Origin: Xanthomonas cassavae CFBP 4642
GTDB taxonomy: Bacteria; Pseudomonadota; Gammaproteobacteria; Xanthomonadales; Xanthomonadaceae
Assembly (NCBI RefSeq): GCF_000454545.1
Contig: NZ_CM002139.1
Location: 2,494,269 to 2,558,268, forward strand
Length of the DNA: 64,000 nucleotides
Direction of reading: 5' to 3'
A program made the translations under genes and the position numbers. Positions 18,247 to 30,000 of the stretch are shown one piece after another (within the stretch, counting starts at the first letter, position 1; every line of letters starts with the position of its first letter). The notes beneath the pieces were generated by a model, which did not search any database, was not told the origin of the DNA, and saw nothing but the letters and a program-made list of their open reading frames with translations.

Positions 18247-18996
18247 TTATGTTAAGCGCGCCTCGCACAGCTCGCGCGCCAGCCGCTCGCCGTAGCGCAC
18301 GGACCAGCTGCCTGCCGGCTCCGGCTGCGCCACCTGCTGCTTTACCTGCTGCAGAAAGTCAGTCCGCGGCAGGCGTTCTGCCCCCAGGCTCAGTAGATGG
18401 GGGTTTTCCACCTGCGCATCGAGCAGTGGCCATCCACGCGTATGCAGGTCGGCAGCCAGGGCGGCGAGCGCCACCTTGGAGCCGCCGCTGCGCGCACTGA
18501 ACATGCTTTCGCCGAAGAACATCCGGCCGATCGCCACCCCATAGATGCCGCCCACCAGGTGTGCGCCGTCGAATACCTCCAGCGAATGCGCATGGCCGAG
18601 GTGGTGCAACCGGACGTACGCCTGTTGCATGGGGCGCGTGATCCAGGTGCCATCCTGGCCTGCGCGCGGAATCGCGGCACAGGCCGCGATGACGTGTTCG
18701 AACGCCGTGTCGGCGCGCACGGTCCACGTGCTGGTACGCAGTTGGCGCCTGAAGCGCGAGGACAGGCGCACGCCATCGGTCCGGAACACCATGCGCGGGT
18801 CCGGGCTCCACCACAGCAGCGGCTGGCCATCGGAGAACCAGGGGAATGCGCCATGCGCATAGGCATTGAGCAGGCGCGGCACCGACAGGTCGCCGCCGAT
18901 CGCCAGCAGGCCATCCGGCTCGCGCAATGCCTGCTCGGCAGGCGGAAACGGCGCGGTGGGATCGGCGGAAAGCAGGAAGGGAAGGGCGCGCGACAT
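18247..18996 (-). CDS. aat: Leucyl/phenylalanyl-tRNA-protein transferase
   Basis: Adds Leu or Phe from aminoacyl-tRNA to proteins with N-terminal Lys or Arg, creating ClpS-recognised degrons. 249 residues with characteristic segments FPPAEQALREPDGLLAIGGD, GAFPWFSDGQPLLWWSPDPR and GGIYGVAIGRMFFGESMFS. Its location beside clpS-clpA puts the complete Leu/Phe N-degron branch in 4 kb. The start ATG 18996 fits the family N-terminus (MSRALPFLLS). Confidence 0.96.
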   Translation of the reverse strand: MSRALPFLLSADPTAPFPPAEQALREPDGLLAIGGDLSVPRLLNAYAHGAFPWFSDGQPLLWWSPDPRMVFRTDGVRLSSRFRRQLRTSTWTVRADTAFEHVIAACAAIPRAGQDGTWITRPMQQAYVRLHHLGHAHSLEVFDGAHLVGGIYGVAIGRMFFGESMFSARSGGSKVALAALAADLHTRGWPLLDAQVENPHLLSLGAERLPRTDFLQQVKQQVAQPEPAGSWSVRYGERLARELCEARLT

Positions 18997-19019
18997 CCGG
19001 CGAGTTTAGAGCGGCGACC

Positions 19020-19136
19020 AGAACGTAGCGAGCAGTCATCGGGTGCGGGTGGACGACGCGCTCAGCACCTGGGGTCGCGCATGGTGCATGCCGAGTCCGA
19101 ACACCGGGCATGTCCATCTGGCGGCTGCGCAGCAGT
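19020..19136. repeat. Dispersed repeat, copy B
   Basis: Starts CAGAACGTAGCGAGCAGTC, contains GTGGACGACGC and GGTGCATGCCGA, and ends GCTGCGCAG. It matches copy A at 370-478 along its full length. It lies directly upstream of aat, between it and the next gene. Confidence 0.6.
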
Positions 19137-19218
19137 TTTGCTGACGACTCTTACTCTGCCTTGCATCTACCTCGGGCGGATGGATCAGCGGATTGCCCGC
19201 TGAAGTCGGCGCACTGGC

Positions 19219-20337
19219 TCAGTCTCGGAACGGACTGTGCTCGGCCAGCTCGCGGGCATGGTGGGCAACCGCCACGCGCTCGTCCGCGCACCATTGCGCC
19301 AGCGGCTCGCGAAAGCCGGGGTCGGCGATCCAGTGGCGGCTGCGTACCAGCGTCGGCAGAAAGCCGCGCGCGATCTTGTGCTGGCCTTGCGCGCCGGGCT
19401 CGAAGCGGGTCAGGCCCTCGCGCAGGCAGTATTCCAGGCCCTGGTAGTAGCAGGTTTCGAAGTGCAGGCCGGGCAGGGCGTCGCCGCCCCAATAACGCCC
19501 GTACAAGGTGTCGTGGCCGCGCAGGCACAGCGCGCCGGCGATCGGGCGGCCGTCGAGGTCGGCCAGGAACATCACCAGCTGGCGCGGCATGGCCGTTGCC
19601 AGGTGCCGCAGGAACTGCGACGTGAGTGCGGGCGAATTGCCGTACTCGTTGAAGGTCTTCAGATAGAAGCCGTACATCGCCGCCAGGTCGTCCTGGCTGG
19701 CGTCGTTGCCATGGACCACGCGCAGGCGGATACCGGCGCGCTGCACCTTGGCCCGCTCCTGGCGGATGTTCTTGCGCCGCTTGTGGTCCATGGCGCCGAG
19801 GAATGCCTCGAAGTCGGTCCAGCCGGCGCTGTTGTGCCAGTGGTACTGCAGGTCGTTGCGTTCCAGCCAGTCGCCGTCAAAGGCGGTGTCTTCGTCTGCC
19901 CGGTGGAAATTCACATGCGCCGACGACAGGCCGCTGCGCTCGACCAGCTCGCGCATCGCCGCCAGCAGGTGCGGCCGCCACTTGGGCGCGCCCAGCAGGC
20001 GTGGGCCGGTCACCGGCGAGTAGGGCACGCCGCACAGCCACTTGGGGAAATACTCCTGCCCGTAACGCGCATACGCGTGGGCCCAGGCGTGGTCGAACAC
20101 GAACTCGCCGTGCGAGTTGTTCTTCAGATACCCCGGCGCTGCGGCGACCAGCGTGTCGCCTTCCCACAGGGTCAGATGCAGTGGGTTCCAGCCCCAGTCC
20201 GGGCGCAGGCAGCCCTCGCGCTCCAGTCCTTCCAGAAACGCGTAGCCGATGAAGGGGTGCGTGCCATCGTGCAACGCGTCCCAGGCGCCGGCCGGCAATT
20301 CGTCCAGCCGACGGCACCAGCGTGCGGTGACGTTCAT
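19219..20337 (-). CDS. FemAB/GNAT-like acyltransferase (COG3146 type)
   Basis: 372-residue protein of the conserved bacterial family sometimes annotated as peptidoglycan-biosynthesis or GNAT N-acetyltransferase. Diagnostic segments are HPFIGYAFLEGLE, WAHAYARYGQEYFPK, PYSPVTGPRLL, HKRRKNIRQERAKV and GRYWGG, followed by LHFETCYYQGLEYC. The substrate is unknown. No signal peptide. It runs in the same direction as trxB, 57 bp downstream of it, so the two may be cotranscribed. Confidence 0.8.
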   Translation of the reverse strand: MNVTARWCRRLDELPAGAWDALHDGTHPFIGYAFLEGLEREGCLRPDWGWNPLHLTLWEGDTLVAAAPGYLKNNSHGEFVFDHAWAHAYARYGQEYFPKWLCGVPYSPVTGPRLLGAPKWRPHLLAAMRELVERSGLSSAHVNFHRADEDTAFDGDWLERNDLQYHWHNSAGWTDFEAFLGAMDHKRRKNIRQERAKVQRAGIRLRVVHGNDASQDDLAAMYGFYLKTFNEYGNSPALTSQFLRHLATAMPRQLVMFLADLDGRPIAGALCLRGHDTLYGRYWGGDALPGLHFETCYYQGLEYCLREGLTRFEPGAQGQHKIARGFLPTLVRSRHWIADPGFREPLAQWCADERVAVAHHARELAEHSPFRD

Positions 20338-20394
20338 CCGTGCTGCCCGCAGGGCAGGCCGGTCGCAGGGCGCGACCGGCGGTCGATGGTCACC

Positions 20395-21579
<1,185 letters not shown>

Positions 21580-21648
21580 CTACTGTAACCGCAGCCGCAG
21601 TCGTTTATTATCAACCACTAACAGCATTTTTCTAAGGTCTGGCTACAG

Positions 21649-24006
21649 GTGGCAAAGCAGGTTCCCGAACGCAGCAGCAAGCCCGCAGAGGGCAAGGCGT
21701 CGTCGCGCAAGACGGCGGTGGCGGACAATCCGCGCCGACAGAAGCTGTGGCGTGATCTGGCATTGATCGCAGTGGCGCCGCTGCTGCTGTATCTGCTGGC
21801 CAGCCTGTTTACCTATTCGGCCACCGATCCAGGGTGGTCGCGCACCGGCAATCTGGTCGCGCCGATCCACAACATGGGCGGCCGGTTCGGTGCCATGGCC
21901 GCTGACGTGTTGCTGCAGTTATTTGGCTACGTGGCCTTCCTGTTGCCGGTGATCCTGGGCGCGGTGGCCTGGATCGCGCTGATCGGCGAGCGCGAGGAGC
22001 AGAGCCAGAGCGATCTTGGGCCGGCGCTGCGGCTTGTCGGCATGGTGGGCTTTCTGATCTCGTCGACCGGGTTCCTGCATCTACGCCTGTTCCAGGGCGA
22101 GGTGGCGGAGGCTGGCGGCATTCTTGGCAAGCTGGTCAGCGGCTCGCTCAGCTCAGGCTTCGGCGCGCTGGGCGCCAACCTGTTCGTGGTGGTGTTGTTG
22201 CTGGTGTCGATCACGCTGGCCACCGGGTTGTCGTGGTTCGCGGTGATGGAGCGGATCGGCACGTGGGTGCTGGCGCTGGGGCCGCTGATGCAGCGCAAGA
22301 CCCATCAGGCCAGCGAGTGGCAGCAGACCCGGGTGATGCGCGAAGAGCGCGAGGAAGTGCGCAAGGTCGATGCGGTCAAGCAGGCCAAGCGCGAGCCGGT
22401 GAAGATCGAGCCGCCGCCGGCGCCGGTGGTGGAAAAGAGCGAACGCGCCAAGCGCGATACCCAGATTCCGATGTTCCAGGGCGTCAGTACCGATGGCTCG
22501 GATCTGCCGCCGCTTGCCCTGCTGGACGACCCCAAGCCGCAGGCCAAGGGCTATTCGGAAGAAACCCTGGAAACGCTGTCGCGGCAGATCGAATTCAAGC
22601 TCAAGGATTTCCGTATCGAGGCGCAGGTGGTCGGCGCCTATCCGGGCCCGGTGATCACCCGTTTCGAAATCGAACCGGCACCGGGCATCAAGGTCAGCCA
22701 GATCAGCTCGCTGGACAAGGACATCGCGCGCGGGCTGTCGGTGAAGTCGGTGCGCGTGGTCGACGTGATCCCGGGCAAGTCGGTGATCGGCCTGGAAATC
22801 CCCAACGTCAGCCGCGAGATGATCTTCCTGTCCGAGCTGCTGCGCTCCAAGGAATACGACAAGTCGGCCAGCCCGCTGACGCTGGCCCTGGGCAAGGACA
22901 TCGCCGGCCGCCCGACCGTGGCCGATCTGGCGCGCATGCCGCACTTGCTGGTGGCCGGTACCACTGGCTCGGGCAAGTCGGTGGCAGTCAATGCGATGGT
23001 GCTGAGCCTGCTGTTCAAGGCCTCGCACAAGGAACTGCGCATGCTGATGATCGATCCGAAGATGCTCGAACTGAGCGTTTATCAGGGCATCCCGCATCTG
23101 CTGGCGCCGGTGGTCACCGACATGAAGGAGGCCGCCAACGGCCTGCGTTGGTGCGTGGCCGAGATGGAGCGCCGCTACAAGCTGATGAGCGCGGTGGGCG
23201 TGCGCAACCTGGCCGGCTTCAACAAGAAGATCAAGGACGCCATCGACGCGGGCCAGCCGATGATGGACCCGCTGTTCAAGCCGAACCCGGAGCTGGGCGA
23301 GGCGCCGCGTCCGCTGGAAACGCTGCCGTTCATCGTGATCTTCATCGACGAATTCGCCGACATGATGATGATCGTCGGCAAGAAGGTCGAAGAACTCATC
23401 GCGCGCCTGGCACAGAAGGCACGCGCGGCCGGCATCCATTTGATCCTGGCCACGCAGCGGCCGTCGGTGGACGTGATCACCGGCCTGATCAAGGCCAATA
23501 TCCCCACCCGCGTCGCGTTCCAGGTCAGCTCCAAGATCGATTCGCGCACCATTCTGGATCAATCCGGCGCCGAAGCGCTGCTGGGCAACGGCGACATGCT
23601 GTATCTGCCGCCAGGCACGGCGCTGCCGGATCGCGTGCATGGCGCCTTCGTCAGCGACGAAGAAGTGCATCGGGTGGTCGAGCACCTCAAGGCCAGCGGG
23701 CCGGTGTCCTACGTCGAAGGCGTGCTGGACGAAGTGCAGACGATGGGTGACGGCACCGTGGTCGGCGCCACCGGCCTGCCGGAAAGCACTGGCGGTGGCG
23801 GCGATGAATCGGACCCGTTGTACGACGAGGCGCTGCGCATCGTGACCGAGACCCGGCGCGCGTCGATTTCCGGCGTGCAGCGCCGTTTGAAGATCGGCTA
23901 CAACCGCGCCGCACGCCTGATCGAGGCGATGGAAGCGGCCGGTGTGGTCAGCCCGCCCGAGCACAACGGCGACCGCAGCGTGCTGGCACCGCCGCCGCCG
24001 AAGTAG
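21649..24006 (+). CDS. ftsK: DNA translocase FtsK
   Basis: Septal DNA pump needed for chromosome dimer resolution with XerCD. 785 residues. Four N-terminal membrane spans (first: [18 protein letters not shown]) and a short linker are followed by the RecA-like motor with Walker [13 protein letters not shown] and Walker [14 protein letters not shown]. The gamma winged-helix domain closes the protein ([11 protein letters not shown] to [20 protein letters not shown]). The linker is short compared with E. coli FtsK. The start is GTG 21649, giving MAKQVPERS. Confidence 0.96.
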   Translation: MAKQVPERSSKPAEGKASSRKTAVADNPRRQKLWRDLALIAVAPLLLYLLASLFTYSATDPGWSRTGNLVAPIHNMGGRFGAMAADVLLQLFGYVAFLLPVILGAVAWIALIGEREEQSQSDLGPALRLVGMVGFLISSTGFLHLRLFQGEVAEAGGILGKLVSGSLSSGFGALGANLFVVVLLLVSITLATGLSWFAVMERIGTWVLALGPLMQRKTHQASEWQQTRVMREEREEVRKVDAVKQAKREPVKIEPPPAPVVEKSERAKRDTQIPMFQGVSTDGSDLPPLALLDDPKPQAKGYSEETLETLSRQIEFKLKDFRIEAQVVGAYPGPVITRFEIEPAPGIKVSQISSLDKDIARGLSVKSVRVVDVIPGKSVIGLEIPNVSREMIFLSELLRSKEYDKSASPLTLALGKDIAGRPTVADLARMPHLLVAGTTGSGKSVAVNAMVLSLLFKASHKELRMLMIDPKMLELSVYQGIPHLLAPVVTDMKEAANGLRWCVAEMERRYKLMSAVGVRNLAGFNKKIKDAIDAGQPMMDPLFKPNPELGEAPRPLETLPFIVIFIDEFADMMMIVGKKVEELIARLAQKARAAGIHLILATQRPSVDVITGLIKANIPTRVAFQVSSKIDSRTILDQSGAEALLGNGDMLYLPPGTALPDRVHGAFVSDEEVHRVVEHLKASGPVSYVEGVLDEVQTMGDGTVVGATGLPESTGGGGDESDPLYDEALRIVTETRRASISGVQRRLKIGYNRAARLIEAMEAAGVVSPPEHNGDRSVLAPPPPK

Positions 24007-24291
24007 GCGCCGCGACCATTACCGGCGTGCAGCGCGCCGGAGCGGACCTTTGCGGGTCGATGGCGGCTCGGCGTTGCCCGCAGGCGTTGGTTGCGTGACC
24101 TGGGTCGAAGGGTGCATCGCTTTGCCTGGCGAGGTGCGCGCACCGGGTTGTTCGCCGCGCCTCTCGTCGGTTGCCGGTGGCGTCTATATGCGCAACGATG
24201 CGGCAGAGTTGGAAGTCCATGCCTGTCATTGCCGGGCACAACGGCTACCCTGTGCAGTACGCGCCACCTTGGCCTGTCGTGATCGAGACCC

Positions 24292-26217
24292 ATGCTGCAT
24301 CGTCCCTTGCTGTTGCTCGTGCTGTTGTACTCCGCACCGCTGCTGGCCCAGGCCCAGCAGCAGGCCACGCCTGCCCCGGCGGCCGCTCGCGCCCAGGCCG
24401 ACACCAACTACAGCTTCGTGCGCTATCGCGCCGACTACGAGGTGCGCGCGGACGCCAGCAGCGTGGAGACCGACGAATACGAGATCCTGCTCAAGACCAA
24501 GTCGGCGGTGGAGCAGTTCAGCCAGGTGCGCCTGAGCTATAGCGAGAAGATGGAAACGCTCGAGGTGCTTCAGGCCTACACCGTCACCGCCGAGGGCCTG
24601 CGCCAGGAGGTGGCCAACGACAAGATCTATACCCAGGAAAGCTATTCCAGCGCCTCGGCGGCGATGTACGCCGACCGCAAGGTCAAGGTGGTGGTGTTCC
24701 CGAACCTGGCCCCGGGGGCGCGCATCGTCTACCGGGTGCGGCGAGCGCAGAACACCCCGTATTTCCCTGGCTATTTCAGCCTGTGGGAAACCTTCAGCGT
24801 CTTTGCGCAGTACGACGATGCGGTGGTCACGCTGGTGGCACCGAAGTCGTTGCCGATGCATCTGTCGGTGCGTGGGCTGCAGGGCGGCACCAAACCGGTG
24901 GTGCGCGGCGATCAGGCGCGCTGGGAATGGCGGTACCAGCGCGCCGCGCCGATGAAGAACCAGAACTGGAGCGCGGCGAGCTGGGAGTTCAGCCCCACCT
25001 TGATGGCCAGCACTTTCGATAGTTGGTCGCAGATGGGCCTGGCGTATCACGTCAAGGGCGGGCGCGCCGCAGCGGTCACCCCGGCGATCCAGGCACTGGC
25101 CGACCAGGTCACCAAGGGGATCGACGAGCCGCGTGCACAGGCGGCGGCCCTGTACGAATGGGTGGCGCGCAATATCCGCTACGTAGCGGTGTACCTGGGC
25201 AATGGCGGGCTGGAGCCCAACAGCGCCGACAGCATCCTGGCCAACCACTATGGCGACTGCAAGGACCACACGGTGATCCTGGAGGCGTTGCTGGCGGCCA
25301 AGGGCATCGCCAGTACGCCGGTCCTGATCGGTGCCGAGGGCGGGCCGACATTGCCGGCGATCCCGGTGCTGGGGCGTTTCAATCACGCCATCACCTATAT
25401 CCCGGCCTTCGATCTGTACGTCGACTCCACCAACCCGTATGCGCGCTTCGGCCAGCTGCCGGCCGGCGATCTGGGCGCGCCGGTGGTGCATACGCGCGAC
25501 GGCAAGCTCACCCACACGCCGCCGAACGACCGCAAGGTCAATCGCTATGTTGCGCGGACCGAATACCGCTTCACCCCGCAGGGCGGGCTGCTAGGGCTGA
25601 CCACGCTGGATAGCGGGCCGACCGGCGAAGTGGGGTTGCGCGCGATGTTCGCGCAGCTCAATGCGCAGAACCGCAACCGCATCGAAGAATCGATCATCGC
25701 CCAGTCCGGCTTCGTCGGCACCGGCGATCTGCTGATCCAGGGCGATCCGCTGGATCTGGATACGCCGTTCAACTATCGCTACTCCTTCCAGGCCAGCGAC
25801 GCGGTGGACTTTTCGGTGGTCGGCGGCATGACCTTGCCGGATATGCCAGGTGCCGAATCCACGCGCGCGGTCTATACGACCACCTCGGCCGAAGACAATC
25901 TGACCCCGTTCTACTGCAACGACAGCGTGCGCGAGGAAACCTACGTGGTGAGCTTTCCCGAGACGGTGCCGATTATCGCCATTCCGCGCAGCAGCACCTT
26001 TCGCAATGCCGCCGGCGAATACACGGTTGAGTGGACACGGCAGGGGCAGACGGTCACCGCTGTGCATCGCCTGCAGCGTGCCGCCGTGCGCGGGCCGCAG
26101 GCGTTGTGCCAGCCACAGGATTACCGCGCGTTTCGCGAGCTCTACCAACAGGTGCGGCGCGGGTTTCGCGGGCAGATCGTCTATGGCGATCTGTCCAGGG
26201 TGCAGACGGCACAATGA
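24292..26217 (+). CDS. Exported DUF3857/transglutaminase-like protein
   Basis: 641-residue protein with a signal peptide (LLLLVLLYSAPLLAQA), so periplasmic or outer-membrane-facing. A DUF3857 domain occupies about 55-220 (NYSFVRYRADYEVR onward). A transglutaminase-like core follows, with the putative catalytic Cys in NHYGDCKDHTVILEALL, a His in FNHAITYI and an Asp in LYVDSTNP. The C-terminal third is beta-rich and uncharacterised. No substrate can be assigned. It sits between ftsK and lolA, an insertion relative to the E. coli order. Confidence 0.75.
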   Translation: MLHRPLLLLVLLYSAPLLAQAQQQATPAPAAARAQADTNYSFVRYRADYEVRADASSVETDEYEILLKTKSAVEQFSQVRLSYSEKMETLEVLQAYTVTAEGLRQEVANDKIYTQESYSSASAAMYADRKVKVVVFPNLAPGARIVYRVRRAQNTPYFPGYFSLWETFSVFAQYDDAVVTLVAPKSLPMHLSVRGLQGGTKPVVRGDQARWEWRYQRAAPMKNQNWSAASWEFSPTLMASTFDSWSQMGLAYHVKGGRAAAVTPAIQALADQVTKGIDEPRAQAAALYEWVARNIRYVAVYLGNGGLEPNSADSILANHYGDCKDHTVILEALLAAKGIASTPVLIGAEGGPTLPAIPVLGRFNHAITYIPAFDLYVDSTNPYARFGQLPAGDLGAPVVHTRDGKLTHTPPNDRKVNRYVARTEYRFTPQGGLLGLTTLDSGPTGEVGLRAMFAQLNAQNRNRIEESIIAQSGFVGTGDLLIQGDPLDLDTPFNYRYSFQASDAVDFSVVGGMTLPDMPGAESTRAVYTTTSAEDNLTPFYCNDSVREETYVVSFPETVPIIAIPRSSTFRNAAGEYTVEWTRQGQTVTAVHRLQRAAVRGPQALCQPQDYRAFRELYQQVRRGFRGQIVYGDLSRVQTAQ

Positions 26218-26303
26218 GGCGGATTGCCGCGTACACGCTGCCATCTGAACATGTCGTGCGATAGCGCTCGCCCATTCATCTGCGAAGTATCAGAATCTAC
26301 CGC

Positions 26304-26954
26304 ATGTCCTTCTGGAAGACCGCGATGCATCGCCAGCTCCGTTATGCCGTCCTCGCCACTGCTCTGTTTGCCAGCACCGCGTTTGCCGGTGCGCGCCAGG
26401 AGTTGGACACCTTCACGCGAGGGTTGAAGGGGCTGGATGGGCAGTTCAGTCAGCGGGTGACCGACGCGAACGGCCGGGTCAAGGAAACCTCGAGCGGGCG
26501 GGTCGCACTGGCGACACCGCGTCGGTTCCGTTGGGAATATGCCAAGCCTTACAAGCAGCTGATCGTGGCCGACGGCACGAAGGTCTGGGTATTCGACCCC
26601 GATCTGGAGCAGGTCACCGTGCGCGCACAGGGCAGTGAAGAACAGAACAGCCCGCTGGTTGCATTGATCGACCCGGCGCTTCTGGACAAGAAGTACGATG
26701 TCAGCGAAGAAGCCGCGCCACGCGACGGCCTGCAATGGTTGTCGTTGACGCCCAAGCTGGACACCGACGCCAGCTTCCAGATCGCCTCGCTGGGGTTCGG
26801 CAAGAATGGCCTGGCCCGGATGGACGTGGTGGACGCGGTCGGCCAGCGCACTGCGATCAGCTTTAGCGGCTGGAAGCGCAATCCGGCGTTTGCTGCAGAC
26901 ACCTTTCGCTATACGCCGGCCCAGGGCGTGGACGTGGTGGGCGACGCGCAGTAG
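26304..26954 (+). CDS. lolA: Outer-membrane lipoprotein carrier LolA
   Basis: Periplasmic chaperone that receives lipoproteins from LolCDE and delivers them to LolB. 216 residues from ATG 26304, or 209 from ATG 26325. Signal peptide YAVLATALFASTAFA. Conserved segments are FTRGLKGLDGQFSQRV, PRRFRWEY, ADGTKVWVFDPDLEQVTV and IAFSG-like AISFSGWKRN. It keeps the ftsK-lolA-rarA neighbourhood, although a 4-kb effector gene on the other strand now separates it from rarA. Confidence 0.94.
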   Translation: MSFWKTAMHRQLRYAVLATALFASTAFAGARQELDTFTRGLKGLDGQFSQRVTDANGRVKETSSGRVALATPRRFRWEYAKPYKQLIVADGTKVWVFDPDLEQVTVRAQGSEEQNSPLVALIDPALLDKKYDVSEEAAPRDGLQWLSLTPKLDTDASFQIASLGFGKNGLARMDVVDAVGQRTAISFSGWKRNPAFAADTFRYTPAQGVDVVGDAQ

Positions 26955-27080
26955 AAGCGTCTGCGGGACGCGCGAGATGAGTGCATGATGCTGCATGGTG
27001 CAGCGAGCGGCTGTGCTTGCGAGCGTGCGGCAGTTGTCGTGACCTGACCGATGCACCCGCACAAGAGCGATGCCTGCGCG

Positions 27081-30000
27081 CTACGGGACTGGCTCGTACG
27101 GGATCCACTGACCAACCGTCCGACTCGCCTCCGCCGCGTGGTTGGTCTGGCGTTTGATGAAGAAATCGAGGCCACGTTCGCGCTGGCGTTTGCCCTTTTC
27201 GCGCAGGATCAGGATGGTCGGTTCCCAGATGCTCGGGTGGCTGATCAGCTCATCAAAGGCGCGATCGGCTTCCGCCGCTTGCGCTTCGCATCCGGCGATC
27301 CGCAATAGCTGGGCCTGCGCGCGCAACGCGTCAAGACGTGGTGCAGCCTCTGCCTGCAACACCCAGTCCACGATCAGCGAGGCGAACTTGTTGTCTTGCA
27401 TGTGGAGGCGGACCCGGTCGATGAAGTCCTGCAACTGGCGCTCGGCCACCATGTAGAGCCGCTGGTCGTCGACCTTGCCCTGCAGTTTGGAGATTCCGTA
27501 GTGGATCCATAACTGCCAGTTGCGCTTCACTTCGCGTTCGAATGAGGCGAAATTGAAGAATTCGAAACCGCGATCCGTGCGCACAGGATCGATTTCGTTG
27601 TTGAACATCCACAAGGTGGAGAACGTATTGCTGCCGGCCGAGCGCAGTTCCCTGCTGTAGCCGAGATCCAGCGTGGCCATGGACAGCCGCGCCGCTGGTG
27701 TGGGCGGCGCATTGCCGGTGCTTGGGTGCGTCCACTGCCGGGCGACGACACTGGCCGATGCGCGCCCTGCGATCTCTACCCTGGATTGCGCGCTCGAATC
27801 TTTCAGCACCATGGTCATGTAGCCTTCGATCGGAGTCTGCGAACGGGAGGCTTCCCGCCGCGCTTTCACGCCGAGCGACGCCCCCAGGGTGGCGCGCCGC
27901 GGTCGGCCGTCCATGTTTCCCATACGCACGCCGGCAGCGACGCTGAGGCTGGATTCAGTTGCCGAGGCGTTGCGGTCGGCATGGCCGATCAAGCCAACGG
28001 TGATGCTGGGGTGGTGCGCCAGCAGTTCCCCCAGAAAATCGCGCTCGCTCAACCGGCCTGCATCGCCGCCGGATTGCTCGGCCAGTTGCAGCAAGTGTTC
28101 AAACATGGCCAGGAATTGCGCGCGCTGCTCCAGCTCCTGGCCCTTGCCCCGCCGTGGTACGCGGATTTGCACGCCATGCTCGGTGCCCGATTCTTTTTTG
28201 ATGCGCCACTCGGCTGCGCCCGTGATACCCACCGGTGCGTGTTCGGTGCCCGGCAGCAGCACGCCCGCGCTAATGCCGGTACTGGCGTTGAACTGCCGCG
28301 CCTTCTGCCGCCCGATCTGCAGCGACAACCCCGTCCGCCCCATGTAAATCTCCACCGAGCGATCGGAACTGGTCTGGCCGCCCGCGGAGAGTTTCAGTCC
28401 CAGGCCGCTGGGGATGATCGCAAGCGCGGCCGACAGCGGCGTCGTATTGAGTCCGATCACACGTTGCTCGGTGAGACGCAGCTTGTCGCGCCATTCCAGC
28501 CGTTCCATCAGGTTGCGCAGGCATTCGAACAGCGCACGCGGCGATCTGACGCGGGAGGTGTCGCCCTCATGCAGAAGGCGACTGGCATGACCAATGGCCC
28601 GATGAAAGTGGTTGCGTGCGTGCGACGCCAATTCTACATCCAGGGACGCTGCACCGACCGGCAGGTCGCTCGGCTGTCCGGCATGGTCGAGCAGGCCGCG
28701 CTGGATCAGACGCAGCGTTTCCGGCAGACGCATGCGGCCCGCGCGTAATGCAACCCATGCGGACGCAATCGCCGGATGGCACGCCGCCAGCTGCAGATCG
28801 TCGGTCTCGTTCACGGAGGCAGCCACCGAGCGCTGAAGCTCCTGGCCACGCCGTTCGATCGTGCCCAGCACCTTGGCGGTGAAGGTCAGGTCGGTCGCGT
28901 TCTGCTCGTGTGGGAGCCACTGCGTGTATTCCAATAGCGCCTGCATTGCCAGTTCGTCCTGCGACGGCATTCGCCCGCCCGCCAGCTGGATCTGGCGGCG
29001 CGCGACGAGCCAGCTGGTCAGGTGGCCGGCCGCTTCGCGAAACGCGTCGTTGGCGCGCCGCACGGCTGTGGGAAGCGCTTCGGAGGCTCCGACCTTCATT
29101 CCCAGCTCAAGTGCGTTGAAGGGATTGAGGGCGCGCTTGCCGCGCCGTCCGCTGCCTGCTACCGCCCATTGCGCAAACATCTGCAGGCATGCGTTGACGC
29201 GCGCATAGGGTGAACCTGCCCGGGTGGTTTCGTAGCCATTGCGGAATGCGTGAAATGCGCTGCGCTGGGCATCGGTTGCAGACTGCAGGCCCTGCAGCGG
29301 GGAGTTTCCATGCACGGCATGGCGCGCTCCCATCTGCGCATCGCCCAGCCAGGTGCGTTCAGCCTGTTCTGCGTCCGGCGTCAGTGCAAGCCGGTGGCTG
29401 GCACGCAGGTGAATCTGCGCCGCCTCCAAGCATTCCCTGGAGGGGGGCGTGGGTTCTTCGCGCAGCATGTGCGAAAGAACCTGCATGCCGCGCGGAACGC
29501 TGGCCAACAGGCCGACGCAGGCGGTGAGGGTCTCCATTGGCTGGACCGCCTCGGCAGCGATGGAGACCTGTGGCGGCGGAATCAGCTCACGCAACTGCAC
29601 CACGCCCAGGCGTCGCAGCACGTCGGCCGCTGCCGTGGCATCGCCCCCGCTGGCGATGGCCAAGGCCTGCAGGGCGATGCGCAACGCGTCGACCGGCTGC
29701 AAGGCGTCGCTTCCGAACGCGGCGCTGCGGCCATGCAGACCGTCAGCCCAGGCGCGCAGAACCTGTCGACTCACGGGGTCGATGGTTTCCTCGCCAAAGC
29801 CGGGTAGGGCCTCGAGCAGTGCCTCCATGGTGTTGGCGAAAATATCGGCAGCGACGGGCCGGGCCTCATCGGCCGGCGGCTGCGCGGCTGCATGTTCCAC
29901 CATGCGCCGCATGTCGCCGTTCGCAGCTTCCAGCGTGCTGACCGTCTGTTCGTGCTGCCACAACTCCTCGGTGTTGATCCGCGACGAATGTCGCGCCTGC

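Noticed and set aside
22153..23964. 603-codon minus-strand frame opposite ftsK
   Set aside because: Shadow of the ftsK frame; no motif, His/Gln-rich.
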